Made by a program: the position numbers and the translations under genes | Shown here: positions 15,529 through 23,567 of the stretch, in pieces | How the letters are laid out: the number at the start of each line of letters is the position of its first letter | How positions within the stretch are numbered: the first letter of the stretch is position 1 | The notes under the pieces: generated by a model | The model's database searches: none | The model's input: the letters and a program-made list of their open reading frames with translations, nothing else | What the model was told of the DNA's origin: nothing | NCBI GenBank assembly: GCA_035575035.1 | Contig: DATLYH010000191.1 | Span: 1 to 29,256, forward strand | Direction: 5' to 3' | From: DATLYH01 sp035575035 | GTDB taxonomy: Bacteria; Planctomycetota; Planctomycetia; Gemmatales; Gemmataceae | Length of the DNA: 29,256 bases

Positions 15529-16749
15529 ATGAATCGCTTACTGACTACTCGTCGATCGTTTCTGGCCACTCTTACCGGTTGGCCCTACCTGGGGGGTGTG
15601 CTGTCGGCCAACCGGGCTAACGGGGCCGTCGCCGCGCCGGTTGCTCAGGGGCGGGACGTGATCCAGGAATTGGGGGTGCGCTCTTTCATCAACGCCGCCG
15701 GCACGTTCACGGCCCTGTCGGGGTCGTTGATGCCGCCGGAGGTGATGGCCGCTATGCAGATCGCCTCGCGCAAGTTCGTTCGACTCGACGAGCTGCACGA
15801 CGCCGTGGGCAAGCGGATTGCGGAACTGCTCCACTGCGAGGCAGCCCTGGTGACGGCGGGCTGCGCCTCGGCGCTGTCGCTGGCGACGGCTGCCTGTGTC
15901 GCCGGCAGCGATCCCGCCCGAATCCGCCGCCTCCCCGATACCACCGGCATGAAGAACGAGGTCATCATCCAGAAGACGCACCGCGTCGGCTACGACCACG
16001 CCGTCCGCAACGCGGGGGTACGGCTGATCGAGGTCGAGACGCGGGAGGAACTGGAGAAGGCGATCACCGAGCGGACGGCGATGATGTTCTTCCTCAACGC
16101 CGCCAACCCGCGGGGGAAGATTCACTACGAAGAGTTCATCGCCCTGGGCAAGAAGTACAAGGTGCCGACGCTGAACGATGCGGCGGCAGACGTTCCGCCG
16201 GTGGAGAACCTCTGGAAGTACACCAAGATGGGGTTCGATCTGGTCGCCTTCTCGGGAGGCAAGGGCCTGCGGGGGCCGCAGTCGGCGGGGCTGTTGCTCG
16301 GCCGCAAGGACCTGATCGAGGCGGCAAAGCTGAACAACAATCCCCACGCCGACTCCCTCTGCCGCACCAACAAGGTAAACAAAGAGGAAATCGTCGGCAT
16401 GCTGGTGGCCCTGGAGCTGTTCCTGGCCCGGGACCACGCCGCAGTCTGGGCCGACTGGGAGGGGCGCTGCCGCCGCATCGCTCAGGCCCTGAAGGATTTC
16501 GACGACGTCCGTACCGAGATGTACATCCCGGAGATCGCCAACGCCGTGCCTCACCTGCGCGTGCGCTGGGACTACCAGCGCCGGCGCCTGACCCCCGCAC
16601 AGATGGCCCGACGGCTCCGCGAGGGGAAGCCCAGCATCGAGGTGAACCCCGGCACCGGCAAGGAGCTGATCCTCAGCGTGTGGATGATGGAGCCCGGCGA
16701 GGACGCCATCGTGGCCGAACGAGTCCGGGAGATCCTCGCCCGGACGTAG
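15529..16749 (+). CDS. Tat-exported SelA-like PLP-dependent enzyme (DgaE-type ammonia-lyase family)
   Basis: The 406-residue protein starts with a twin-arginine signal (TTRRSFLATLTG, R8-R9), which suits a cofactor-loaded enzyme exported in folded form. The catalytic domain is a fold-type I PLP enzyme of the SelA-related family: PLP-binding D217 in TLNDAAADVPP and Schiff-base lysine K245 in FSGGKGLRGPQSAGLLLG. A characterised relative is the D-glucosaminate-6-phosphate ammonia-lyase DgaE; EF_0838-type relatives are encoded beside EF_0837-type amidohydrolases, as here. It probably eliminates or transfers an amino group from the product of the upstream amidohydrolase (inference). GGGAGG lies upstream of the ATG. 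The product is about the normal family length plus the Tat leader. Confidence 0.88.
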   Translation: MNRLLTTRRSFLATLTGWPYLGGVLSANRANGAVAAPVAQGRDVIQELGVRSFINAAGTFTALSGSLMPPEVMAAMQIASRKFVRLDELHDAVGKRIAELLHCEAALVTAGCASALSLATAACVAGSDPARIRRLPDTTGMKNEVIIQKTHRVGYDHAVRNAGVRLIEVETREELEKAITERTAMMFFLNAANPRGKIHYEEFIALGKKYKVPTLNDAAADVPPVENLWKYTKMGFDLVAFSGGKGLRGPQSAGLLLGRKDLIEAAKLNNNPHADSLCRTNKVNKEEIVGMLVALELFLARDHAAVWADWEGRCRRIAQALKDFDDVRTEMYIPEIANAVPHLRVRWDYQRRRLTPAQMARRLREGKPSIEVNPGTGKELILSVWMMEPGEDAIVAERVREILART

Positions 16750-16836
16750 AAAGGCGTTGCGAGCGTTCCTCCGAGCACGGTAAACTTCTTTTGTTCCTTT
16801 CTTCTTTACTCTTTAGTTTTACTGGGGGACACAGTC

Positions 16837-17760
16837 ATGCGTTCCAGGTCATCGGCGCATCGCCCCGGTTTTACGCTCATCGAACTCTTGGTGGTGATCG
16901 CCATCATCGCCATTCTGATCGCGCTCTTGCTGCCGGCGGTGCAGAAGGTGCGCGAAAGCGCCAACCGCAGCCAGTGCGCCAACAACCTGCGGCAGTTGGG
17001 GCTGGCGTGCCATAACTTCCATGACAACTATGGCTGGCTGCCGCCGTCCCGCGTGGCCAATGATTACTTGACCTGGGCAGTGCTCATCCTGCCTTACATC
17101 GAACAGGACAATCTATTCCGGCAGTTCGACCTAAGCCTGCCCTACGCCCAGCAATCGCCCACCGCCACCCAAAACAACTTGAAGATCTATTTCTGCCCGT
17201 CGCACCCGGCCCCCACGGGGTTCTCAAATGAGAATGCCGGTGAGGGTCCCCCAGGCGGCCTGGCGGATTATGCCGTGTGCGCAGGGAACGGCAACGAGAA
17301 TGGCCTGAACGCCACCGGCGCTTTCGTCCTGGCCACGAACACAATTGTGGGCGGCCGGGTGACGAGCTGGCGAGGCAGCATACGCCTGAATGCCATCCCC
17401 GACGGCACGAGCAACACCTTCTTGATCGGGGAGCGGATCGTTCGCTACAGCACCCTCACCCAGCGAGGGCGCGGCACGATGGAAGACCGCAGCGTCTTTA
17501 CCTCCACGAACGCCAACAATTATCGGCGGTTCGCCGGTCTGTCGTCGAACAACGAGATCCACGTCTTGCAGCTTTTCAGTCCCGACCCGATCTGGAACCA
17601 GCAGGTCATCAACAACCGGTCCTTCGGCAGCCGCCACCCCGGCATCTGCCAGTTCGTCTTCTGCGATGGGAGCGTGCGAGCGCTGCCGAACTCGACCGAT
17701 GTCACCGTCTTGACCCGGCTGGCCATGAGGGCGGATGGCGGGGTCGTCACCAGCCCCTGA
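16837..17760 (+). CDS. DUF1559 protein with prepilin-type N-terminus (2)
   Basis: A 307-residue DUF1559 family protein. The prepilin motif is PGFTLIELLVVIAIIAI (G11, F12, E16), followed by LIALLLPAVQKVRESAN and NNLRQLGLACHNFHDNYGWLPP. It keeps the canonical H-X9-DG signature near the C-terminus (HPGICQFVFCDGSV). It is shorter than the copy at 12341 and has a separate leader that is unusually T-rich for this genome (about 16780-16820), with GGGGGA before the ATG. It is convergent with the lipoprotein gene at 17833, so the DUF1559 plus lipoprotein pairing is repeated in this window, though with a different orientation. Confidence 0.92.
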   Translation: MRSRSSAHRPGFTLIELLVVIAIIAILIALLLPAVQKVRESANRSQCANNLRQLGLACHNFHDNYGWLPPSRVANDYLTWAVLILPYIEQDNLFRQFDLSLPYAQQSPTATQNNLKIYFCPSHPAPTGFSNENAGEGPPGGLADYAVCAGNGNENGLNATGAFVLATNTIVGGRVTSWRGSIRLNAIPDGTSNTFLIGERIVRYSTLTQRGRGTMEDRSVFTSTNANNYRRFAGLSSNNEIHVLQLFSPDPIWNQQVINNRSFGSRHPGICQFVFCDGSVRALPNSTDVTVLTRLAMRADGGVVTSP

Positions 17761-17781
17761 ACCTCGATGAGCAGCCGCAAC

Positions 17782-17816
17782 GCCGGGGGCACGGCCCGTC
17801 CACCGTGTCCCCCGGC
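17782..17816. terminator. Bidirectional hairpin between convergent genes
   Basis: Arms GCCGGGGGCACGG (17782-17794) and CCGTGTCCCCCGGC (17803-17816) pair over 13 bp with a single bulged T and an eight-base loop. It lies exactly between the convergent DUF1559 and lipoprotein genes (stops at 17760 and 17833). No T tract is present on either side. Confidence 0.6.
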
Positions 17817-17832
17817 CGGCCAACGCCCCTGT

Positions 17833-18279
17833 TCACGGCAGCTTGAGGAGCACCTCGCCGTCGGTCGGCACAGTGATCTCCCATCCCGAGGTTTCAAAGC
17901 GCGTGTACTTCGGGTCGATGGGCCACTTCTTCTTGCGCGGCCGATCATCATCCTCGTCACCCATGTCGATCATGATGCGTGCCCGGTGTTTCCCCTCGAT
18001 GGCCCCGGGAAGGCTCTCACCCAGGCGGTAGGTGGAAATTGTAAACGAACCGTCGGGTTCGAGGATACCAAAACCCCGCGTATTCGGCTCCACCTCGGAC
18101 CGGAGTTCGATACTGCTGCCGGCCAGTTTCTGGAGAACACCCGCTTTTTCGGACACGACCTTCCCCTTGACCGGGTGCGTCTTCGGCCCGCTGCGGCCGC
18201 AGCCGACCAGACCCACCAGACAAAAGACCACGACGCTTGCTGCCGCCAATCGTCGCACGGTGAAGAGAATGCAATCCAT
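17833..18279 (-). CDS. Small lipoprotein, planctomycete type
   Basis: A 148-residue protein with a lipoprotein signal ending LVGC (C27) and an AAGGAA ribosome binding site. After the lipobox comes THPVKGKVVSEKAGVL, then EPDGSFTISTYRLGES, a pattern like the carboxypeptidase-regulatory-like beta sandwich of many planctomycete lipoproteins. A distinctive feature is an acidic then basic stretch, GDEDDDRPRKKKWP, around residue 105-120. It ends with a EVLLKL strand. Function unknown. It is convergent with the DUF1559 gene and lies 114 bases downstream of the RraA-like gene on the same strand, so it may be co-transcribed with that gene. Confidence 0.82.
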   Translation of the reverse strand: MDCILFTVRRLAAASVVVFCLVGLVGCGRSGPKTHPVKGKVVSEKAGVLQKLAGSSIELRSEVEPNTRGFGILEPDGSFTISTYRLGESLPGAIEGKHRARIMIDMGDEDDDRPRKKKWPIDPKYTRFETSGWEITVPTDGEVLLKLP

Positions 18280-18393
18280 GACCGAGGTTCCTTTCCCAGT
18301 AGCGAGCCAGGAGGATCAACCGGGGCGTCAGGGTATCGTCGAGTATAAACACCGGAAGCAGCTTTCGGGTAAGAACAAGGGCTCGGCCCCGCG

Positions 18394-19344
18394 TCAGAGA
18401 TGTTTCTCGATCACTTCGAGGGGGATCGGCGGGTTGTTCTTGCGCGACTTGAGCCATCGGAAGAAGTCCGCCTTGATCTCATCAGTCCAGCGCGTGTCGA
18501 TCTGCCCCGGCGTGTAGACGCCTTCTCGCAGTCGGGTATGGCCGAATTCATCCTTAAGGTGGATGATCTCGGCGGTGACCACGACCTCCTCGGCCAGGTG
18601 CGGCGGAATCGCGATCACCCCGGTGCGTCTGGCAAGGATGACATCGCCCGGCAGCACCACGGCCCGACCGATGCGGATCGGCCGGTTGATCGACGCCAGG
18701 ACCATGCCCTTGATCTCGGACGGGTCCCAGTCGCGGACGAAGGCATTGAACCCCTTGATCTTCAACAGACCGTCCACATCCCGGGCGGCGGCGTGAAAGA
18801 CCACGCCAGTGCCGGACTTGGCAAAGATGGCGGTGCCGAGATTGTCGCCGATCAGCGTGCCGTCGCTCACCTTGCCGAAGCCGTCGGCGACGTAGACATC
18901 CCCTTTTTGCAGCAGGTCGATCGGCCAGGAGTTCGACCGGCCGAGTCGGCCTTCCGCTTTGCCGAGACGGGTGATGTGTTCGGCCAGGTCGGGCCGGCTG
19001 GGGAGGTAGGCGGCGGTCAAGGCCCGACCGACGAGGGGCTGATCCGGGTGCAGGATTTTCCAGCCCCCTTCGAATTGGTTGTCGTAGCCGTGGTTCCGCA
19101 AGACCTCCCAGGCCTCTTCGATGGTGACGGCCTTCATGCGCTGGAGGAGGTCATCGGGGACGCGGGGCCGGCCGTCGGGATAGCGGTCCCCCTTCCACTG
19201 GGCAGTCAGCGCCAGCAGCTCGGCCTTCGAGGCGGCAATTCCGCCCGGACGGTCTTGACCGGCCGCTGTCGCCGCCGCTGCCAGCCAGCCCACCAGGACC
19301 GACCAGGTCGTCATCCTTCTCTTCGGGAGCAAAGGGAGGATCAT
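18394..19344 (-). CDS. Exported RraA-family protein (class II aldolase-like)
   Basis: The 316-residue protein starts with a signal peptide (about 1-29, ending ATAAG-QD); AGGAG lies nine bases before the ATG, and a second ATG ten codons in is an alternative. The RraA domain spans about 75-260, with VYVADGFGKVSDGTLIGDNLGTA (the GDNLG turn at 166-170) and the substrate/metal loop HAAARDVDGL (R188, D189). RraA-fold proteins include 4-hydroxy-4-methyl-2-oxoglutarate/oxaloacetate aldolases and the RNase E regulator RraA; retention of the Arg-Asp pair favours an aldolase or decarboxylase. The mature protein is longer than typical RraA (about 160 residues) at both ends. Export is unusual for this family. 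It lies 1.6 kb from the exported SelA-like gene. Confidence 0.85.
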   Translation of the reverse strand: MILPLLPKRRMTTWSVLVGWLAAAATAAGQDRPGGIAASKAELLALTAQWKGDRYPDGRPRVPDDLLQRMKAVTIEEAWEVLRNHGYDNQFEGGWKILHPDQPLVGRALTAAYLPSRPDLAEHITRLGKAEGRLGRSNSWPIDLLQKGDVYVADGFGKVSDGTLIGDNLGTAIFAKSGTGVVFHAAARDVDGLLKIKGFNAFVRDWDPSEIKGMVLASINRPIRIGRAVVLPGDVILARRTGVIAIPPHLAEEVVVTAEIIHLKDEFGHTRLREGVYTPGQIDTRWTDEIKADFFRWLKSRKNNPPIPLEVIEKHL

Positions 19345-19574
19345 CGCGAGAGACTCCTGTGCAGCAAGAAACCGGATTGGTGCCTGCCTATCGTTTGCCC
19401 CAAACGGCGGCCGGATCGCCTCATGATAACCTTTGGGCCGGGACGGCGAAACCGGATGTCCGGAAGGCGCCGCTCCCGGCCGTTGCTTCGACCTGGTTTT
19501 CGGTTGCCCCGCCCTGGTGACAATCTACCCGGCGCAAAACTTGTCAACCGGAAATGGCACGGGGTTTTCTCATG

Positions 19575-19603
19575 TTTTCATTCGCTGACCGCGGCGTTAA
19601 TAT
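19575..19603 (+). promoter_or_regulatory. Candidate promoter for the DedA-family gene
   Basis: TTTTCA (19575-19580) and TAATAT (19598-19603) are separated by 17 bases in an AT-rich island about 60 bases upstream of the GTG start at 19662. The -10 matches at four of six positions. Confidence 0.35.
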
Positions 19604-19661
19604 GGCCTCCATAACCTAACCGGGCGTGTGCGGTTGGCAGGTTCCTGCGGAGAGCGCCGAC

Positions 19662-20531
19662 GTGCCGATTCTGGGCGAACTCTGGTTCTTCCTGGTCACC
19701 TTCGGGCTGCTGGTCGCCGCGGGCGTCGGCTTCCCCATTCCCGAGGAAGGCCCCGTCATCGCCGCCGGCATCTGGGCCGCCAGCAACCCCGACCTCGGGC
19801 CCAGCCGCTGGCTGATCCTGCCGGTCTGTATCGTCGGGATCGTCCTGAGCGACGTGCTGCTGTATAGCATTGGCCGCTTCGGCGGCGCGCGGCTGTTGCA
19901 ACACCGCTGGGTCGCCCGGCTGATGCCGCCGGCGAAGCGCGAGCAGATCGAGGCCAACTTCGCCCATTACGGCATGAAAGTGTTGCTGGTCATCCGCTGG
20001 CTGCCGGGCATCCGCAGCCCCATGTTCATCACGGCGGGGATGATGCGGGTGCCGTTGTGGCGCTTCATCGCCGCCGACAGCATCGCTGCCGCCATGGGCC
20101 ACACACTCCTTTTCTTCCTGGCCTTCTGGTTTGGCGACCAGGTGCGTGATCTGGTCCTTGATGCCGAGAAGAAAGCGGAACGGATCATCCGGCCGATTCT
20201 CATCCTGACCATTCTGATTGCCGTGGCCGTCTACTTTATCATCCGCTATCTGCGCCGCCCCGTGCCCACAGCCGATCCGAAGGAGCTGCCGCTCATCGGC
20301 GCGAAGGTCGCCGCCGGGATCGAGAGTCTCGAGAAGTCTTCCTTCCTGGGCCTGCACAAGCACTCCGAGACCGCGGCCCAGGGTGAGCAGTTGGGGACAG
20401 CGGGGAGCGCGGGCATCTCGCCCGCATCCAACAATGCCAGCGGCCAGGATGGCCGCGCTCCCAGGGGCAATCACGAGCCTGCGGCCCGGGAGGGAATGGA
20501 GAGGACACGGCCGCCCGCCGGCGAGGCCTGA
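19662..20531 (+). CDS. DedA-family membrane protein with repeat-encoded tail
   Basis: The 289-residue protein starts at GTG 19662 with GGAGAG upstream; a GTG at 19626 is also in frame. It is an integral inner-membrane protein of the DedA/SNARE-associated family (VTT domain; some members are proposed undecaprenyl-phosphate or phospholipid flippases). Family motifs: GVGFPIPEEGPVIAAG (21-36, E28/E29) and IRWLPGIRSPMFITAGMMRV (111-130, with the Arg-Pro signature). Membrane segments lie at about 7-24, 50-70, 105-128, 136-158 and 178-196. The cytoplasmic tail after residue 200 is not conserved, and residues about 246-269 are translated from an interspersed repeat (20403-20462). Confidence 0.88.
   Translation: MPILGELWFFLVTFGLLVAAGVGFPIPEEGPVIAAGIWAASNPDLGPSRWLILPVCIVGIVLSDVLLYSIGRFGGARLLQHRWVARLMPPAKREQIEANFAHYGMKVLLVIRWLPGIRSPMFITAGMMRVPLWRFIAADSIAAAMGHTLLFFLAFWFGDQVRDLVLDAEKKAERIIRPILILTILIAVAVYFIIRYLRRPVPTADPKELPLIGAKVAAGIESLEKSSFLGLHKHSETAAQGEQLGTAGSAGISPASNNASGQDGRAPRGNHEPAAREGMERTRPPAGEA
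20403..20462 (+). repeat. Multi-arm palindromic repeat inside the dedA coding tail
   Basis: A 60-bp element forms a cloverleaf-like set of inverted repeats: an outer stem GGGAGCGC (20403-20410) with GCGCTCCC (20455-20462), arm GCGGGC-ATCTC-GCCCGC (20409-20425), and arm GCGGCC-AGGAT-GGCCGC (20440-20456); the outer stem shares end bases with the arms. Read on the minus strand it encodes the peptide pattern RPSWPLALLDAGEMPALP, which I recognise as a typical false translation of a widespread intergenic repeat type. Confidence 0.65.
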
Positions 20532-20557
20532 ACCGTGCTCCCGTGTCCCTGGTCCTG

Positions 20558-21949
20558 TCATGGGCCGGCACTGCCGTCCGGGCGCAGCTGCGTCAGATAC
20601 CGCCGGAATTCCTTTTCGAACGAGGGGAGCGGTTGGCTAACCAGGTCGCGGAAAGCTTCGAGCGGGTCGGTGCCGCGGCCCAGGGCGCGAGTGTAGCGGT
20701 CCATGGCCCGCGTGCCTAGCAGCCGGCGCTCGAAAACCAGGTAGTGGACCAGCGCCCACGATGTCAGGTAATGGCGGTTGGAAACCTGCCGCTCGCTATC
20801 GTGAGCCACCAGGAATTGCTTCGGTCCCGACCTCAGCAAGTCGGCCAGCCCCACCAACTCTCCCTGGCGGATGGCCTCCTTCAGCCGCTCCAGCCGGTCC
20901 TTCTCGACATGGCCGATGCGCATCTCGCCGGCCTCGACGAAGCCGCTTTCAAAAATCTGGGCCAAGCCCTCGTTGAGCCAACGGGGCACGACCGCTTCGT
21001 TTCCGGGATAGACAAAGTTGTCGAGATAGGCGTGGAAGGCTTCGTGGTAGAGACGGCGGAACAACCGTTGCGTGGCCTCGCGAAAGTTCTTTTCATGAGC
21101 GGCGTCGGCCTGGGCAATCTTCTGCCGGCCCTCACGGATCGGGGTCAGCAGTTGCGGCGGCACGCGCCCCTTGTAGAGCTTGTGCAGCTCCGCCTCGCGC
21201 TCCTGCAACTCGGCCAGCAACTGGTGGTGCTGCCGGCGGACGCGCTCCAGCTCGTCGCCCAGCCGTTGCAATTCGCTGCCGCAGACGACCTGGTTCCGAA
21301 CCGGATCGTAATAGGCGGGATTGAGGAGATTGTGGCCCCGGTCCTTCAGCAGGGTCTGATAGTCGGCCAGGGAGCGGGCCAGGAGGATGGTGGTCGGCTC
21401 GGCCGATGGGGCGCGTGGCGGCAGGTAGCGGACAAAGGCGCTGTAAAGCTGCTCGAGCCGGACGGCAGCCCGGCGCACCACATCCTCGGCGGCGTTGGAT
21501 TCCAGTGTGAAGTGGGCCGACTGGTAGCGCAGCGCTGTGGCTCGGGGATCCTTGCCCCAGGGGATCGCCTTCAACGTCAACCGGGCCATCCGCTCAGCCT
21601 CGTCCTTGCCACCGGGGTCTAGCGCCTTCAACCGGGCGACCAGACGCTCGCGCTCCTTGGCATCGAGCAGCTCCACGCGCTCGATCTCAGAGCGCTTCCA
21701 GGTGACGGGGGTGACAAAGGTGGGAGAGCCGGGCTTGCGGCTGACGTACAGGAAGCGAACGTCCGTGGCGGTCTGCTCGACCACCAGCCCCGGCAGACTG
21801 CGGCCGTCGCGCAGGTGAACCAGGTCAAACTTCCAGTCGTCCTCCCCCGGCGAGCCGGCCGGCAGGGACTCGGCCAAGGTGGCGGCCAAGACACCGAGTA
21901 ACCAGCGCCATCGCCGCAGCGATCGCTCCGGAAGGGTAACTCCAACCAT
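20558..21949 (-). CDS. Exported DUF1570/MA-type zinc metalloprotease-like protein
   Basis: The 463-residue protein has a signal peptide or N-terminal membrane anchor (about 11-32). A small N-terminal domain (about 38-95, VHLRDGRSLPGLVVEQTATDVRF) resembles the beta-rich modules seen in front of such peptidases. A coiled coil covers about 225-290. The gluzincin active site is HEAFH (302-306), with the third zinc ligand E327 in WLNEGLAQIFE, so it appears catalytically intact. It probably cleaves proteins or peptides at the cell envelope; the substrate is unknown. The start at 21949 is chosen (AGGAG 11 bases upstream); the open frame runs to 22021 but would put 24 non-hydrophobic residues before the signal. 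It is a relative of the inactive-looking protein at 2798-3682. Confidence 0.85.
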   Translation of the reverse strand: MVGVTLPERSLRRWRWLLGVLAATLAESLPAGSPGEDDWKFDLVHLRDGRSLPGLVVEQTATDVRFLYVSRKPGSPTFVTPVTWKRSEIERVELLDAKERERLVARLKALDPGGKDEAERMARLTLKAIPWGKDPRATALRYQSAHFTLESNAAEDVVRRAAVRLEQLYSAFVRYLPPRAPSAEPTTILLARSLADYQTLLKDRGHNLLNPAYYDPVRNQVVCGSELQRLGDELERVRRQHHQLLAELQEREAELHKLYKGRVPPQLLTPIREGRQKIAQADAAHEKNFREATQRLFRRLYHEAFHAYLDNFVYPGNEAVVPRWLNEGLAQIFESGFVEAGEMRIGHVEKDRLERLKEAIRQGELVGLADLLRSGPKQFLVAHDSERQVSNRHYLTSWALVHYLVFERRLLGTRAMDRYTRALGRGTDPLEAFRDLVSQPLPSFEKEFRRYLTQLRPDGSAGP

Positions 21950-22118
21950 CGGCAGCAGGTCTCCTGATCGCGGCGCGCACAGCGACCGCCGGGCACGGGC
22001 CGGGCCGGCCCCAGGTTCCAAAGAGTATATCCGAAGGAGGAGCGGCGGGCGGACAGGGCATCCGGGAAATGAGGCTGGATGCGGCGGAATCGTCGCTTCC
22101 GGGCCGCGACCTCTTCCT

Positions 22119-22124
22119 TATAAT
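22119..22124 (+). promoter_or_regulatory. Candidate -10 box (TATAAT) for ubiX
   Basis: A perfect TATAAT followed by ACG, 93 bases upstream of the ubiX start, in the divergent region between the DUF1570 and ubiX genes. The best -35 candidate (TTCCGG at 22097, 16 bases away) is weak. Confidence 0.4.
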
Positions 22125-22216
22125 ACGACCGGGCACAGGGAGGCGGTTCGGGCATTCTCGCAGGGCAAGCAGCCTTGCCTGCCCTACAACAACAACGGGC
22201 TTCGGCAAGGGGCATC

Positions 22217-22846
22217 ATGGCCGCGACAGACCTGGTCCTGGCGATGACCGGCGCCAGCGGGGCGCCCTACGGGGTGCGCCTGCTGGAGGTGCTGTTGCAG
22301 GCTGGCCGTACCGTCCACCTGATTGTGAGTCCCGCCGCCGCACAGGTGCTGGAGCGCGAGACCGACCGCCGTATCTGTCTTGACCGCTTCGAGCCGGCCG
22401 ACCTGCTGGGCCGGGCGGTCGGTCCCGGACGAGTGGTGTATCACCATTACCAGGATTTCCGGGCCGGCATCGCCAGCGGCTCCTTCCTGACGGCCGGCAT
22501 GGTGGTTTGCCCGTGCAGCATGGGGACGGCGGCGGCGATCGCTCACGGGCTGTCGCAGAACCTGATCCACCGCGCTGCCGACGTCCACCTGAAGGAGCGG
22601 CGCCGGCTGATCCTGGTGCCGCGCGAGACTCCTTTGAACGTCATCCAACTCCGCAACCTAGCGGCCTGTGCCGAGGCGGGCGCCGTCGTGCTGCCGGCCA
22701 TGCCTGCCTTCTACACCCGGCCGCGTACCTTGCAAGATGCCCTGGATTTCATCGTCGGCCGAATCTGTGACCAACTCGGCGTCGAGCATCGGCTGCTGAA
22801 GCGCTGGGGAGACCCTGCGTCCGACGAAAGCGAGGCGACCTCATGA
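22217..22846 (+). CDS. ubiX: UbiX, flavin prenyltransferase
   Basis: A cytoplasmic flavoprotein of 209 residues. UbiX joins dimethylallyl phosphate to FMN to make prenylated FMN, the cofactor of UbiD-type decarboxylases used in quinone synthesis and aromatic acid metabolism. Diagnostic motifs: TGASGAPYG (11-19), the SGSFLTAGMVVCPCSMGTAAAIAHG block (88-111), NLIHRAADVHLKERR (115-129) and VPRETPLN (134-141). The start at 22217 is preceded by AAGGGG; the frame opens at 22175. No ubiD gene is in the window. The stop codon overlaps the ATG of the next gene (ATGA), so translation of the two is coupled. Confidence 0.95.
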   Translation: MAATDLVLAMTGASGAPYGVRLLEVLLQAGRTVHLIVSPAAAQVLERETDRRICLDRFEPADLLGRAVGPGRVVYHHYQDFRAGIASGSFLTAGMVVCPCSMGTAAAIAHGLSQNLIHRAADVHLKERRRLILVPRETPLNVIQLRNLAACAEAGAVVLPAMPAFYTRPRTLQDALDFIVGRICDQLGVEHRLLKRWGDPASDESEATS

Positions 22847-23556
22847 AGCCCGATGACATTGCCCGCAAGGTGCGCGAGTCGCGCCTCGGTCAGGCGGCCG
22901 ACCGGGCCCACGCCGCCGCCGATCGGGTGTACCAGGCGCTGACGCGGCCCGACCGCCCGTTGGAGCCGGAGACCCACAAGAAACCGTGGCTGGCCGCCCT
23001 GTTGTCGCTGCTGCTTGTCGGCGCAGGGCAGCTCTACAACCGGCAGCTGTTCAAGGCGGTGTTCCTATTCCTGATTTTCTACGGTGTCGGTCTGGTGCTG
23101 CTGGTGGCGTACTTCGTTGCCGGCTTCTGGGAGGCGGCGCTCCAGACGCGGGCCGAGCTGGCCCATGTGTTCCAGTTCGTCTGGGTCGGGTTGTGGCTCT
23201 TCGCAATCCTTGATGCCTACCGGACGGCCTGGCTGCTGAAGACGGGCAAGCTGGTAGTCCGCTACGGCTTCCTCCGCCAGGGGCTGTTCGGGGCCGCCGG
23301 CTTGATTCCCGTGGCCGGGGTGCTGGCCCCTTCGGAGACTGTCGCGCCCGAGGAGGTAAACAAATCGGTGGGCGCGGTGGCGGCGGACCTGGCCAAGGAA
23401 CGAGTGTTGAAATGGCTGCTGGTCCGCATCGTGCGCCTCGGGCTTCTCGGCGCGGGTGCGGTTCTTGTCATCCTTGGGCTGGCCCTCGATGTCCACTTCC
23501 TGCTCACGCTCGGCGGGCTGGCGGTCCTCGCGGGGATTGTGCTGTTCGTGGTCTAG
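22843..23556 (+). CDS. Membrane protein of unknown function, coupled to UbiX
   Basis: The 237-residue integral membrane protein has a polar, basic N-terminus (1-48). Hydrophobic stretches lie at about 49-66, 70-96, 106-123, 143-160 and a long block at 193-237 that can hold two helices. The segment LLLVGAGQLYNRQLFKAVFLFLIFYG resembles the GxGQxYNGQxxKG signature of small TM2/DUF5683-like membrane proteins. No enzymatic motif is visible. Its ATG overlaps the ubiX stop. A relation to quinone or cofactor biosynthesis is suggested only by this coupling. Confidence 0.8.
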   Translation: MKPDDIARKVRESRLGQAADRAHAAADRVYQALTRPDRPLEPETHKKPWLAALLSLLLVGAGQLYNRQLFKAVFLFLIFYGVGLVLLVAYFVAGFWEAALQTRAELAHVFQFVWVGLWLFAILDAYRTAWLLKTGKLVVRYGFLRQGLFGAAGLIPVAGVLAPSETVAPEEVNKSVGAVAADLAKERVLKWLLVRIVRLGLLGAGAVLVILGLALDVHFLLTLGGLAVLAGIVLFVV

Positions 23557-23567
23557 GCGGGGTATGC

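Noticed and set aside
16791..16819. TTGTTC-17-TAGTTT as promoter of the second DUF1559 gene
   Set aside because: The start point would fall about ten bases before the ATG and inside the ribosome binding site, which is implausible for a gene needing that site.
18400..19614. 404-codon plus-strand open frame opposite the RraA-like gene
   Set aside because: It is a shadow of the RraA-like coding sequence, with no recognisable motif and biased composition.
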